A DNA stretch of 64,000 nt, taken from Saliniramus fredricksonii (lineage in GTDB: Bacteria; Pseudomonadota; Alphaproteobacteria; Rhizobiales; Beijerinckiaceae). The stretch's first letter is position 1, and every line of letters starts with the position of its first letter. Positions 1 through 8,428 of the stretch are shown one piece after another. Position numbers and translations under genes: made by a program. Under the pieces are notes generated by a model. It was not told the origin of the DNA and ran no database searches. It was given only the letters and a program-made list of their open reading frames with translations. The stretch is taken from contig NZ_FMBM01000001.1 in NCBI RefSeq assembly GCF_900094735.1, positions 248,001 to 312,000 of the forward strand, written 5' to 3'.

Positions 1-1
1 G

Positions 2-271
2 AAGATCGGTCCGCGCCGCAATCTCAACATGCCGGGCGTGCGCGCCACCGTCGGCGAGCAGATCGAGGCCCTGCGCAGGATCGCCGGCGAGAACGTCGTG
101 GCCCGCATCCGCCGGGAGCCCGACGAGATGATCCGCGCCATCGTCGGAAACTGGGCGCGCGGCTTCTCGCCAAAGCGTGCGCTGGCGCTCGGTTTCACGG
201 CGGATGAGAGCTTCGAGGCGATCATCCGGACCCATATCGAGGACGAGCTCGGCGGCGAATTCGTGCGCTGA
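2..271 (+). CDS. denD: D-erythronate dehydrogenase-like SDR protein (3' end only)
   Basis: The window opens inside this gene, so only about the last 89 codons are present and no start is visible. The residues ARIRREPDEMIRAIVGNW, followed by a stretch ending ALGFTADESFEAIIRTHIED, resemble the C-terminal substrate-binding part of NAD-dependent epimerase/dehydratase proteins annotated as D-erythronate dehydrogenase. That enzyme oxidises D-erythronate to 2-oxo-D-erythronate in four-carbon acid sugar catabolism. The Rossmann domain and the catalytic Tyr-Lys lie outside the window and cannot be checked. The next gene starts about 150 bases downstream and belongs to nucleotide-sugar metabolism, so no shared operon is implied. 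The family is likely; the exact substrate is an inference from resemblance. Confidence 0.6.
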   Translation, partial: KIGPRRNLNMPGVRATVGEQIEALRRIAGENVVARIRREPDEMIRAIVGNWARGFSPKRALALGFTADESFEAIIRTHIEDELGGEFVR

Positions 272-370
272 GCATCACGCCGCAACGGCAGATTTTTTCG
301 CCACTGCCCCTTGCCGTATGCCCGGAATTCGGCAACCTCCCGCATATCCGCCGGTCACGCCGGCACTCGA

Positions 371-406
371 CCGGATCCGCGCGCATCAGTCACGCGCAGG
401 ATCCGG
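371..406. repeat. Imperfect inverted repeat in the leader of the guanylyltransferase gene
   Basis: CCGGATCCGCGCG (371-383) pairs with CGCGCAGGATCCGG (393-406) with a single bulged base and a 9-base loop. It ends 16 bases before the start codon at 423, so in mRNA the hairpin would sit just upstream of the ribosome-binding region. It could be a protein-binding palindrome, a translation-modulating hairpin or the remains of a terminator. There is no T-run after it. No function can be assigned. Confidence 0.4.
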
Positions 407-422
407 CTGCGGAAAAGGTGCG

Positions 423-1859
423 ATGGACGAAACAAATACGATCTGCCCGGTGATCCTGTGCGGCGGCGCGGGTACCCGTCTGTGGCCGTTATCCCGCAAG
501 AGCTATCCCAAGCAGTTTGCACAATTGCTCGGGCGCGAGAGCCTGTTCCAGGGCACGGTGCGGCGCATGGCCGAGGCCGGTTTCGCGGCCCCGCTGGCGA
601 TCACGGGGGAGGATTTCCGCTTCATCGTCACCGAGCAGCTCGCCGCCGTCGAGCAGGTTGCCCGCGCCACCCTGATAGAACCGCAACCGCGCAACACCGC
701 GCCCGCCATCCTCGCCGCCGCTTTTTGGCTGCGTGAGAGCGATCCCGATGCGCTGATGCTCGTCGCCCCGTCCGATCACGTGATTCCCGACACCCCCGCC
801 TTCCGCGCGCGCGTCGAGGCTGCCATCCCGGCGGCGCGCGCGGGGACGCTCGTGAGCTTCGGCGTGACGCCGACGCGCCCGGAAACGGGCTACGGTTATC
901 TGGCCCTGACGCCGGAGGCGGATCCGCAGGGGGTTGCGCCGCAGCCGCTCGCGGGTTTCGTCGAAAAGCCGGATGCCGCGCGTGCGGCACAGATGCTGAC
1001 CGAGGGGCGTTTTCTGTGGAATGCCGGCATCTTTCTGTTTTCGGTCAAGGCACTGATTGCCGCATTCAGCCGCCACGCGCCCGATCTCATGGAGCCGGTC
1101 GCCGGCGCCGTGGCGCAGTCACAGGCCGATCTCGGCTTCACCCGCCTCGCTGCGGAGCCGTGGGCGCAGGCGCGCGATATCTCGGTCGATTACGCCATCA
1201 TGGAAAAGGCGGAGAATCTCGCCGCCGTGCCGCTGACGGCGCATTGGTCCGATCTCGGCGGCTGGGAGGCCGTCTGGCAGGAAAGCGGGCCGGACGGGCA
1301 GGGTAACGTCGTCTCCGGCCATGCGCTCGCTCAGGATTGCCGCGACACGCTCTTGCGCTCCGAGGCGGAAGGGCTCGAACTCGTCGGGATCGGCCTCGAC
1401 AATATCGTCGCGGTGGCAATGAAGGACGCCGTCCTGGTCGCACGCAAGGACCGGGCGCAGGAGGTCAAGGATGCCGTCGCAACGCTCAAGGCGCAGGGCG
1501 TGGCACAAGCCACCGCCTTTCCGCGTGATCACCGCCCCTGGGGCTGGTTCGAAAGCCTTGCCGTGGGAGAACGTTTCCAGGTGAAGCGCATTGTCGTCAA
1601 ACCTGGCGGCGCCCTGTCGCTGCAAAGCCATATGCACCGCTCGGAACACTGGATCGTGGTTGCCGGTACCGCCCGCGTCACGATCGACGGGCAGGAAAGC
1701 CTCCTCGGGGAGAACCGGTCGGTCTATATTCCCCTCGGCTCCGTGCATCGCCTCGAGAATCCCGGCAAGCTGCCGATGGTTCTGATCGAAGTGCAGACCG
1801 GGGCCTATCTGGGTGAGGACGACATCATCCGCTACGAAGACATCTACGCGCGTCGCTGA
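423..1859 (+). CDS. manC: Mannose-1-phosphate guanylyltransferase / mannose-6-phosphate isomerase (two-domain)
   Basis: This 478-residue protein makes GDP-mannose from mannose-1-phosphate and GTP, and its C-terminal half is expected to interconvert mannose-6-phosphate and fructose-6-phosphate. It supplies GDP-mannose for exopolysaccharide or LPS. The N-terminus carries the nucleotidyltransferase signature LCGGAGTRLWPLSRKSYPKQ (residues about 11-31), then PSDHVI and the FVEKPD motif. The last ~120 residues form the cupin-type type II phosphomannose isomerase domain (RPWGWFESL, then a QSHMHRSEHWIVVAGTA region carrying the metal-binding histidines). The length is normal for the two-domain family. 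The ATG at 423 is chosen because the in-frame extension back to 177 lacks any family similarity and overlaps the preceding gene. GGAAAAGG lies just upstream. The gene is presumably transcribed alone or with the small downstream gene. Confidence 0.93.
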   Translation: MDETNTICPVILCGGAGTRLWPLSRKSYPKQFAQLLGRESLFQGTVRRMAEAGFAAPLAITGEDFRFIVTEQLAAVEQVARATLIEPQPRNTAPAILAAAFWLRESDPDALMLVAPSDHVIPDTPAFRARVEAAIPAARAGTLVSFGVTPTRPETGYGYLALTPEADPQGVAPQPLAGFVEKPDAARAAQMLTEGRFLWNAGIFLFSVKALIAAFSRHAPDLMEPVAGAVAQSQADLGFTRLAAEPWAQARDISVDYAIMEKAENLAAVPLTAHWSDLGGWEAVWQESGPDGQGNVVSGHALAQDCRDTLLRSEAEGLELVGIGLDNIVAVAMKDAVLVARKDRAQEVKDAVATLKAQGVAQATAFPRDHRPWGWFESLAVGERFQVKRIVVKPGGALSLQSHMHRSEHWIVVAGTARVTIDGQESLLGENRSVYIPLGSVHRLENPGKLPMVLIEVQTGAYLGEDDIIRYEDIYARR

Positions 1860-1879
1860 CGCCAACGGGAGGAAAGATC

Positions 1880-2080
1880 ATGGACGAAGATCGTTTCAAC
1901 ATGGAAATGCGCAAGTTTCTCAAGGAAGTCGGCGTCACCTCTCAACGCGAGATCGAGCGTCTCGTGCGCGACGGCGCGGTCAAGGGCGGCGAATTGCGCC
2001 TGCGCATGACGCTGACGGCGGAGAATGCCGATCTCGAACATGTCGTCGAGCGCACATTGCCGGTGCCCGACGAATCGTGA
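1880..2080 (+). CDS. Small DUF6494-like conserved protein
   Basis: This 66-residue acidic protein has no signal peptide or membrane segment. It resembles the short alphaproteobacterial family annotated DUF6494, with a N-terminal MEMRKFLKEVGVTSQREIE helix followed by a basic-acidic stretch. No biochemical role is established that I know of. It starts 20 bases after the guanylyltransferase stop codon, behind a GGGAGGAAAG ribosome-binding site, and is probably co-transcribed with it. It could be an RNA- or protein-binding accessory factor, but nothing in the sequence decides this. Confidence 0.7.
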   Translation: MDEDRFNMEMRKFLKEVGVTSQREIERLVRDGAVKGGELRLRMTLTAENADLEHVVERTLPVPDES

Positions 2081-2103
2081 TCGCGCGCAGCGCCATCGTC
2101 GCC

Positions 2104-2418
2104 TCAGCGGTCCTGCGGCGGGATGTGCCTGATCCGCTCGACATGGGCCTTGATATCCTCGCAACTGAACTTGCTGTGGACCCGTCTGGTGGAAGCGGGA
2201 TGGTATTGCAGGCCGAGGTTTCTGTCGGCGCGCCAGGCCCTCATCGGGCGAATCGGGCGCGGCACGAAACCGCCGCCGCAGGTCGGGCAGACATTATGAA
2301 GCACGTTCTCGACGCAATCGGCGCAGTAGGTGCATTCATAGGTGCAGATGCGCGCCTCGGTCGATTGCGGCGGCAGATCCTTGTCACACAATTCGCAATT
2401 CGGGCGCAATTCGAGCAT
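2104..2418 (-). CDS. DUF1272-family small zinc-ribbon protein
   Basis: This 104-residue protein carries eight conserved cysteines in paired CxxC-type knuckles (CELCDKDLPP, CTYECTYCADC, CPTCGGGF), typical of DUF1272 proteins, which are expected to bind zinc. The family is widespread in proteobacteria and has no defined function. The start at 2418 (MLELRPNCELCDK) is chosen because GGAGG lies six bases upstream. Longer in-frame starts at 2430 and 2562 exist. It is convergent with the DUF6494-like gene and divergent from the membrane protein that follows. The C-terminal RHIPPQDR tail is unremarkable. Confidence 0.8.
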   Translation of the reverse strand: MLELRPNCELCDKDLPPQSTEARICTYECTYCADCVENVLHNVCPTCGGGFVPRPIRPMRAWRADRNLGLQYHPASTRRVHSKFSCEDIKAHVERIRHIPPQDR

Positions 2419-2636
2419 CGGAACCTCCATCCGGGACATCTGTGCCGGTGATCTAACGGCTTGCCGGCATAGGCTTGTCATCATACGGCGCAATCTTGCA
2501 TGAGCGAATGCAAAGATTGCGTGCCTTAAGTTTCGCAATGCATGCAACAGCAGATGCGCCATCCCATGTGGAATTTCGTCACCTGCGCGCTCGCGGGCGC
2601 TATCACGGCGGGCACGGACCGGCTATGCATTGAAAT

Positions 2637-3422
2637 ATGCGTGACAGCAGACGAGTCGATCATCAGGCGCTGACACAGGGCGCATTCTCGGGCGCGGTGG
2701 CCTTCGCGAAGGCCGCCCCGCTCGTCGTGCTCGACACGGTGATCCTCGCCGCGCTCGTCGATCTCGCCCGGCGGCTGCTGCTGCCGACGGGCTCCACCTC
2801 GCCCTATCTGGTCGGCACGGTCGAGGCGGTGCTTGGCGTCTTCGTCTTTGCGCCGATGATCATCGCTGCCCATCGCTACAGCGTGGCGGGGATGCTCACG
2901 CCGCGCCTCACCGGATCTCTCGCCGGGCCGATCTTCGGGCGCTTCGTCAAGACCTCGCTGATCCTGTCGCTGATCACCGTGGCGGGTTACGCGGGTGGCG
3001 CGTTTCTCTCCGAGGCGCTGGACCCGCCGCTCGGCACCGCCGTCTTTTTCATGGCCTTCGCCGCGACCATCGCCCTGTCGGTGCGTTTGGGCCCGCTGTT
3101 TCCCGCCATCTCCGTGAACGCGAACGGCGCGGGCTGGGGCGCCGCCTGGCGCGATACAGCCGGGTACGGCTGGCGGATCTTCTTCGTGCTCGCCATATGC
3201 AGCCTGCCCTTCATCCTTCTCGGCCTGCCGCTCGAAACCGCCATGCGCGAGGTGGAGATTCTGCGCGTCGCCGGGCTGATCCTGACCCTCTTGCGCGCCG
3301 TGATCGAAACCGGCTGGACGCTGGTACTCGCCTGCGCGGCGGGACTGATCTACAAGGAACTCGCGCGCGAATTGCTGCTCGCACCGCCCTCCGGGGGCGC
3401 ATCGGGAGGCAATCATGGCTGA
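2637..3422 (+). CDS. Polytopic inner-membrane protein, function unknown
   Basis: This 261-residue protein has about six hydrophobic segments (roughly residues 20-45, 55-80, 103-125, 134-155, 180-200 and 215-240) and no recognisable enzyme motif. I do not recognise the family. The stop codon region overlaps the xerC start by eight bases, so the two genes are translationally linked, although this does not establish a functional link. Base composition matches the neighbouring core genes. It could be a small membrane-stress or lipid-related protein, but that is speculation. Confidence 0.65.
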   Translation: MRDSRRVDHQALTQGAFSGAVAFAKAAPLVVLDTVILAALVDLARRLLLPTGSTSPYLVGTVEAVLGVFVFAPMIIAAHRYSVAGMLTPRLTGSLAGPIFGRFVKTSLILSLITVAGYAGGAFLSEALDPPLGTAVFFMAFAATIALSVRLGPLFPAISVNANGAGWGAAWRDTAGYGWRIFFVLAICSLPFILLGLPLETAMREVEILRVAGLILTLLRAVIETGWTLVLACAAGLIYKELARELLLAPPSGGASGGNHG

Positions 3423-4398
3423 GGCGTCCGAGAAGACGGTGATGCAGGATTTTCCGGCAAAGCCTGATCTGGCCGAGTCGATTCGCGCCTGGCTCTCGCG
3501 CCTGGCGTTTGAGCGCCGCGCGGCGCCGAAGACGCTGCAGGCCTATGCGCGCGATCTGCGCCAGTTCACGCAATTCCTCGTCGAACATCTCGGCGAGCCG
3601 GCGGATCGCGCAGCCTTTGCCGCCCTCGCCCCCATGGATGTGCGCGCCTTCCTCGCCGCAAGGCGTCGCTCCGGGATCGAGAGCCGCTCGCTGATGCGCC
3701 AGCTCGCGGCGTTGCGCGGCTTCGCCCGCCATCTCGCGCAGGAGGGCTATGGCGACGCCGCCGCGTTCTTCGCCGTGCGGGGGCCGCGCACCGCCAAGAC
3801 GCTCCCCCGCCCCATCGGTGCGGAAGACGCCCGCGCCACCGCCTCGACCGCGACGCGGGCCGGCTCACCCCGCGAACCCTGGATTCTCGCCCGCGACGCC
3901 GCCGTGCTCGGCCTGCTCTACGGGGCGGGGCTGCGCATTTCCGAGGCGCTCGGCATCCGCGCCGGTGATGCGCCCGTGGGCGATCGCGACAGCATCCTCG
4001 TCACGGGCAAGGGCGGCAAGCAGCGCGCCGTGCCGGTGATCGTGCCGGTGCGCGCGGCGATCGCGGATTATCGCGCGCAATGCCCCTATGTCCTGAACGA
4101 TGACGAGCCGCTTTTCGTCGGCGCGCGCGGGGGGGCGCTTTCGGCGCGTGTCGTGCAGCTCGCCATGGCGGAACTGCGCGGCGCCCTCGGCCTGCCCGAC
4201 AGCGCCACGCCGCATGCTTTGCGCCATTCCTTCGCGACCCATCTGCTGGCCGGCGGCGGCGATCTGCGCGCCATCCAGGAACTGCTCGGCCACGCCTCGC
4301 TTTCCACCACCCAGATCTACACCCGCATCGACGCCTCGCGCATCATGGAGAGCTACAACGCCATGCATCCGCGTGCGCGGCGCGGTGAGAGCGGCTGA
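3415..4398 (+). CDS. xerC: Tyrosine recombinase XerC
   Basis: This 327-residue site-specific recombinase is expected to act with XerD at dif to resolve chromosome dimers at division. The N-terminal SAM-like core-binding domain (about residues 20-105) precedes the catalytic domain. The catalytic set is visible: R174 in YGAGLRISEAL, K202 in GKGGKQRA, H267 and R270 in HALRHSFATH, H293 in LLGHASLSTTQ and the nucleophile Y302 in QIYTRID. The length and single-chromosome-type context fit XerC better than an integrase of a mobile element. It overlaps the upstream membrane protein by eight bases. The AT-richer accessory segment begins right after its stop codon. Confidence 0.92.
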   Translation: MAEASEKTVMQDFPAKPDLAESIRAWLSRLAFERRAAPKTLQAYARDLRQFTQFLVEHLGEPADRAAFAALAPMDVRAFLAARRRSGIESRSLMRQLAALRGFARHLAQEGYGDAAAFFAVRGPRTAKTLPRPIGAEDARATASTATRAGSPREPWILARDAAVLGLLYGAGLRISEALGIRAGDAPVGDRDSILVTGKGGKQRAVPVIVPVRAAIADYRAQCPYVLNDDEPLFVGARGGALSARVVQLAMAELRGALGLPDSATPHALRHSFATHLLAGGGDLRAIQELLGHASLSTTQIYTRIDASRIMESYNAMHPRARRGESG

Positions 4399-4446
4399 GG
4401 GGCGGTGGCTGATCGTGGCTCGATGGGAGAGCGGGTGACTTTTGAA

Positions 4447-4929
4447 TCAGGCCGAATGAAACGCTTTTCTGGCAAAATTCGCACCTGTACTCGGCCGGCC
4501 TTGGTACTGCCCACCGATGAGACCGTTCACGTAAACCTCGCGATGAAACCGCGTCTTGCTTGTATTCGCGATTTCCGGATTTTGCGATAGCGCCATACCA
4601 ATAAGCGTCGTTTCCAGCCAATCGACGTAGCCATCGGAGTTCGCACGGCTTTTTGAAAGACGCCATGTATCAGAAACAAGGGGAAAAAGTAATATACACG
4701 GCTTTCCACGTCGATATGATTTTTCTTTGTCCTGCGGATTCAATATTTCAGTGTAATGCAAAATCTTATGAGGTGTAAATACTTCATCACGGAACCCGCC
4801 TTGGGCGAGCGTTTTTCCGACGTACCACGGCCTAACTTTCTGTCCATTGCTAATGCAGAAGGCGTAGCAACCAATACCCAAGTTGAACAGTTGAATTGGA
4901 CGAAGCGGGAACATTTTTCCGTAAGCCAT
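4447..4929 (-). CDS. GIY-YIG-like hypothetical protein
   Basis: The protein (about 160 residues) contains LGIGCYAFCI followed some residues later by RPWYVGKTL, which resembles the GIY and YIG strands of a GIY-YIG nuclease fold, then KILHYTEIL and a WLETTLIGMAL helix. The catalytic Arg and Glu of true nucleases cannot be confirmed by eye, so this is a structural suggestion only. The gene is AT-richer than its neighbours and sits between xerC and an IS1634-family element, as expected of acquired DNA. A longer reading frame starts at 5001, but those extra codons cross the probable left edge of the insertion element. The start at 4929 (MAYGKMFPLRP) is therefore preferred. Confidence 0.5.
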   Translation of the reverse strand: MAYGKMFPLRPIQLFNLGIGCYAFCISNGQKVRPWYVGKTLAQGGFRDEVFTPHKILHYTEILNPQDKEKSYRRGKPCILLFPLVSDTWRLSKSRANSDGYVDWLETTLIGMALSQNPEIANTSKTRFHREVYVNGLIGGQYQGRPSTGANFARKAFHSA

Positions 4930-4967
4930 TGATGTTATTGAGGTGGGGTCGGTGGGCGTCAGTTTGT

Positions 4968-4978
4968 GTGGTGCTAAA
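4968..4978. repeat. 11-bp direct repeat, left flank of the IS1634-family element
   Basis: GTGGTGCTAAA occurs here and again at 6708-6718, bracketing the transposase gene. It may be a target-site duplication or part of conserved element ends. No convincing terminal inverted repeats were found beside it. Confidence 0.45.
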
Positions 4979-6707
4979 TAATGTAAGAATAGGCGTTTCA
5001 TTGCTTGACGAATGGAGGTTTCTGAGATGCTAATTCGGCATGTTCGTGCGCGAGAAGACCATCAATGGCTACACCTACATCTACCTTGTGGAGAATGTCC
5101 GCGAGGGTGGCCGCACGAAGCAGCGCATCATCCGCAATCTCGGACGCAAGGAAACGGTTCTCGCCAGCAAGGATCTCGATCGCCTGGCCGCCTCGGTCGG
5201 ACGGTTCACGGAACGGGCCATGGTCCTGGATGCCATCAACAACGGTGATGTGGCGCGATACGAAGCTCGTCGCATCGGCGGGCCGCTGCTCTTCGGGCGC
5301 CTGTGGCAGCAACTCGGCATCGATCAGGTGATCGCTGATCAGCTTGGGGAACGCGGCTTCGAATTCCCGGTGGAGCGGGCCGTGTTCACCGCGACGCTGC
5401 ACCGTCTGTTCGTCTCCGGCTCGGATCGCGACTGCGCGTCCTGGATGCAGGATTACGACATTCCCGGTGCCGACGATCTGTCGCTGCACCATTTCTATCG
5501 GGCCATGGCCTGGCTCGGAGAAGATCTGCCAAAGGACGAGCAGAAGGATGCGACGCCCTTTTCGCCGCGTACCGTCAAGGACGTGATCGAGGAGGCGCTG
5601 TTTGCGCGCCGGCGCGACCTGTTTACCGATCTCTCCATCGTCTTCATGGACACGACCTCCCTGTCCTTCCACGGCGAAGGCGGCGAGACGCTGGGGGCAC
5701 GGGGCTATTCCAAGGACCATCGCCCTGATCTCAACCAGATGATCCTCGCCGTCATCGTCGATGCCGATGGCCGCCCGGTCTGCACCGAGATGATGCCAGG
5801 TAACACCGCCGATGTCGCCATCCTGCTGCCGATCGTGCAGCGGCTGCGCAGCCGTTTCGGTATCACCCGAGCCTGCATCGTGGCGGATCGGGGCATGATC
5901 TCGCAGGCCACGATCACGGCGCTAGAGGAACAGGGTCTGGAATATGTGTTGGGTGTGCGCGAGCGCACCGACGCACGCATGCGCCGGGTTCTCGACGATC
6001 CGCAACCCCTCACGCCGCTCCTCGTCGAGCGCAGCCAGGGCGAGACGCAGCTCTTCGCCAAGGAGGTCGTCGTCGACGGGGTCCGCTACATCGTCTGCCG
6101 CAACGAGGCGCAGGCCGAGAAGGACCGCGAGGACCGCCAGGCCATCATCGCTGCCCTCGATACGCAGTTGAAGAAGGGCGACAAGGCCCTCGTCGGCAAC
6201 TCCGCCTACAGGCGTTATCTCAACACCACGACGCGTGATGCCTTCGAGATCGATGCCGGCAAGATCGCCGAGGAAGCCCGCTATGACGGGATCTTCGTCC
6301 TGCGCACCAACGCGAGGATTTCTCCGCTTCAGGCGATGCTGCGCTACCGGGACCTGCTCACCGTCGAGACGCTGTTTCGTGTCGCCAAGGCGACGCTCTC
6401 GACACGTCCGATCTTCCATTCATCCGATGCCGCCATCCGCGGCCACGTCTTCTGCTCCTTCCTCGCCCTGATGCTGCACAAGGAGCTGTTCGACCGCTGC
6501 ACCGAAGCCGGGATCAAACCCGAGTGGCGCCCGCTCCTGCGTGATCTCGACCGCCTGCAGAGCGGCAAAATCGAAAAGGACGGACGCAGCATTGCCATCC
6601 GTACCCCGGTAAGCGGTCAGGTCGGGCCGGTATTCCGCGCCGTCGGCGTGGCGCTGCCGCCGAACATCGCCGAAACCGAAGCTGCTTGACCGCACGACCC
6701 TCCGACC
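4979..6707 (+). mobile_element. IS1634-family insertion sequence (approximate limits)
   Basis: A single intact transposase gene (5040-6689) is bounded by an 11-bp direct repeat (4968-4978 and 6708-6718). The limits given assume that these repeats flank the element. Clear terminal inverted repeats could not be identified by eye, so the true ends may differ by some tens of bases. GC content inside the transposase is high compared with the AT-rich flanks, which also marks the insertion. Confidence 0.6.
5040..6689 (+). CDS. IS1634-family DDE transposase
   Basis: This 549-residue DDE transposase would cut and paste its own element. The N-terminus (FVREKTINGYTYIYLVENVR) and the central MDTTSLSFHGEGG block are typical of the IS1634 group within the wider IS4-like superfamily. 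Putative catalytic residues are D204 (MDTTS), D283 (VADRGM) and E443 (TVETLFRVAKATL), with the usual YREK-like region near the last. The reading frame is uninterrupted and full length, so the element may still be active. It is transcribed rightward. The ATG at 5040 is used. No separate regulatory gene is present. Confidence 0.9.
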   Translation: MFVREKTINGYTYIYLVENVREGGRTKQRIIRNLGRKETVLASKDLDRLAASVGRFTERAMVLDAINNGDVARYEARRIGGPLLFGRLWQQLGIDQVIADQLGERGFEFPVERAVFTATLHRLFVSGSDRDCASWMQDYDIPGADDLSLHHFYRAMAWLGEDLPKDEQKDATPFSPRTVKDVIEEALFARRRDLFTDLSIVFMDTTSLSFHGEGGETLGARGYSKDHRPDLNQMILAVIVDADGRPVCTEMMPGNTADVAILLPIVQRLRSRFGITRACIVADRGMISQATITALEEQGLEYVLGVRERTDARMRRVLDDPQPLTPLLVERSQGETQLFAKEVVVDGVRYIVCRNEAQAEKDREDRQAIIAALDTQLKKGDKALVGNSAYRRYLNTTTRDAFEIDAGKIAEEARYDGIFVLRTNARISPLQAMLRYRDLLTVETLFRVAKATLSTRPIFHSSDAAIRGHVFCSFLALMLHKELFDRCTEAGIKPEWRPLLRDLDRLQSGKIEKDGRSIAIRTPVSGQVGPVFRAVGVALPPNIAETEAA

Positions 6708-6718
6708 GTGGTGCTAAA
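6708..6718. repeat. 11-bp direct repeat, right flank of the IS1634-family element
   Basis: Second exact copy of GTGGTGCTAAA (the first is at 4968-4978). Confidence 0.45.
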
Positions 6719-7177
6719 AGCGCGAAGGCGCCCCCTATCCCATTGAAAATTCATAATTATCGGAAATCAGGTGTTTAAGTTGGGCAATAGCGTTACTTAG
6801 ACCCTCCCAATAATTCTCTACAACCTGCCAGAACTCTTTCTGCCATTGACCAGTCCGCTCCCTCGGAAAAAGAAATGGTCCGCAGCTTTCAAAATTCATT
6901 CGTCCAGTCCTGATTGGCTCTCGGTGAGCTCGTTCACGCGACGCCCACGTTCCGCAGTTTCGTACCCGAACCACTTCACAATCGAATCATGCGAGTGCCC
7001 ACTCATATTAGCAATCCAGGATAATTACGCAAGCATAATGTCAAACAAATCAAGCATTTTTGGTTGCGCCACAATTGTTTGCATAAAAGCATCCATGTTC
7101 GTCCGACGCCCGGCGCAGCCGAAGCTGCTGACGATCACACTCTCGACGCACGCCGCGTCGGCGCTATCTCATGATGC
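6719..7177. other. AT-rich remnant region without a secure gene
   Basis: About 460 bases between the insertion element and the photolyase-like gene. It is AT-richer than the surroundings. Apart from the short minus-strand frame listed separately, I see only overlapping short frames with no recognisable similarity. It is best read as degraded accessory DNA. It also has to contain the promoter of the photolyase-like gene, but no clear -35/-10 pair stands out. Confidence 0.5.
6735..6974 (-). CDS. Short hypothetical protein, possibly a gene remnant
   Basis: A 79-codon frame. Its C-terminal half (QWQKEFWQVVENYWEGLSNA) looks like a genuine amphipathic helical protein, while the N-terminal half is arginine-rich and less convincing. 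I do not recognise it. It may be the surviving 3' end of a gene from the same AT-rich accessory segment as the GIY-YIG-like gene. No ribosome-binding site of note was found. Confidence 0.25.
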   Translation of the reverse strand: MVRVRNCGTWASRERAHREPIRTGRMNFESCGPFLFPRERTGQWQKEFWQVVENYWEGLSNAIAQLKHLISDNYEFSMG

Positions 7178-8428
7178 GTGAGCCACTTCGTGAGTGACGC
7201 CGTGACCGACGCCGAAACCGCCCCTCTCCCCGAATCCACCCGCGAAGCCGCCCTCGCGCGGCTCGACGCCTTCCTCCCGCGCGCCGGCAAGGCCTATGCG
7301 GCGGCGCGCAATACCGATCCCGGCCCTGAGAACCGCGACAACGTCTCCATGCTCTCGCCCTTCCTGCGCCATCGCCTGATCGGCGAGGACGAGGTGGTGG
7401 CGCGCGTGCTGTCGCAGCACAGCTTCGCGGCCAGCGAGAAATTCGTGCAGGAGGTGTTCTGGCGCACCTATTGGAAGGGCTGGCTGGAACTGCGCCCGGC
7501 GATCTACACGCGCTATCATGAGGGTCTGGCGCAGGCGCGCACGGCGCAGCACGCGGATCCGCGTCTCGATGCGGCGATCCGCGCCGCGACATCCGGCGAG
7601 ACCGGAATCGAGGGGTTCGACGACTGGGCGCGCGAGCTCGTCGCGACGGGCTACCTGCACAACCATGCCCGGATGTGGTTCGCCTCGATCTGGATCTTTA
7701 CGCTGAAGCTGCCCTGGGAGCTCGGCGCCGATTTCTTCATGCGCCACCTGCTCGACGGCGATCCGGCCTCCAACACCCTGTCCTGGCGCTGGGTGGCGGG
7801 CATCCAGACGCGCGGCAAGACCTATCTCGCGCGCCGCGACAATATCGAGCGCTTCACGCAAGGACGCTTCTCCCCCGACGGCCTGAGCCCCACAGCCGAA
7901 CCCCTCGACGACGCACCCCCGCCGGCGCCGCAAGGAGCGCCGCGCGGCGATGATCCGCCCACGGGCAAGGTTGCGCTGCTCATCACCGAGGAGGATTGCC
8001 GGCCGGAGACGCTTGCCCTCGGCACAGCGGAAGTCACGGCGATCGGAACGGTGCAGGCCAGCGAAGGGCGCTCCCCCGGCATGGTCGACGACAAGGTGCA
8101 CCGCTTCACCCATGACGCACTCGCCGACGCGCTCGCCCGCGCGAAAGCGCATTACAGCGCGCCGGGCGCCGCCTTCGCCTTCACCGCCGCCTCCCTCACC
8201 GAACTCGCCCGCGAAGCCGGCTCCGACACCATCGTCACCGCCCACGCCCCCATCGGCCCCGCCCGCAGCCGGCTTGATGCGCTGGAGCCGGAACTGAGGG
8301 AGGCCGGCCTGCGGCTGGTGCGGGTGCTGCGCCCGCTGGACAAAGCCGCCTGGCCCCATGCGACGCGTGGGTTCTTTCCGTTTCGGGAGAAGATTCCGCA
8401 GTTGATTGGGGAGTTTGGGTTGGTTTGA
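7178..8428 (+). CDS. Photolyase/cryptochrome-like FAD-binding protein with swapped domain order
   Basis: This 416-residue protein is related to DNA photolyases and cryptochromes. Residues about 30-250 match the helical FAD-binding domain (SMLSPFLRHRLIGEDEVV, FVQEVFWRTYWKGWLELRP, LVATGYLHNHARMWFASIW, NTLSWRWVAGIQTRGKTYL). The last ~150 residues resemble the alpha/beta antenna domain, which in ordinary photolyases is N-terminal: TIVTAHAPIGPARSRLDAL and ATRGFFPFREKIPQLI. The order therefore appears reversed. A proline/alanine-rich linker (PPPAPQGAPRGDDPP) joins the parts. GTG at 7178 is the start. It could be a light-dependent repair enzyme or a photoreceptor; the catalytic role is not established. 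It stands alone, flanked by accessory DNA. Confidence 0.75.
   Translation: MSHFVSDAVTDAETAPLPESTREAALARLDAFLPRAGKAYAAARNTDPGPENRDNVSMLSPFLRHRLIGEDEVVARVLSQHSFAASEKFVQEVFWRTYWKGWLELRPAIYTRYHEGLAQARTAQHADPRLDAAIRAATSGETGIEGFDDWARELVATGYLHNHARMWFASIWIFTLKLPWELGADFFMRHLLDGDPASNTLSWRWVAGIQTRGKTYLARRDNIERFTQGRFSPDGLSPTAEPLDDAPPPAPQGAPRGDDPPTGKVALLITEEDCRPETLALGTAEVTAIGTVQASEGRSPGMVDDKVHRFTHDALADALARAKAHYSAPGAAFAFTAASLTELAREAGSDTIVTAHAPIGPARSRLDALEPELREAGLRLVRVLRPLDKAAWPHATRGFFPFREKIPQLIGEFGLV

Noticed and set aside
177-422. N-terminal extension of the guanylyltransferase frame
   Set aside because: It overlaps the preceding gene, is arginine/serine-rich frame noise, and the family N-terminus begins at 423.
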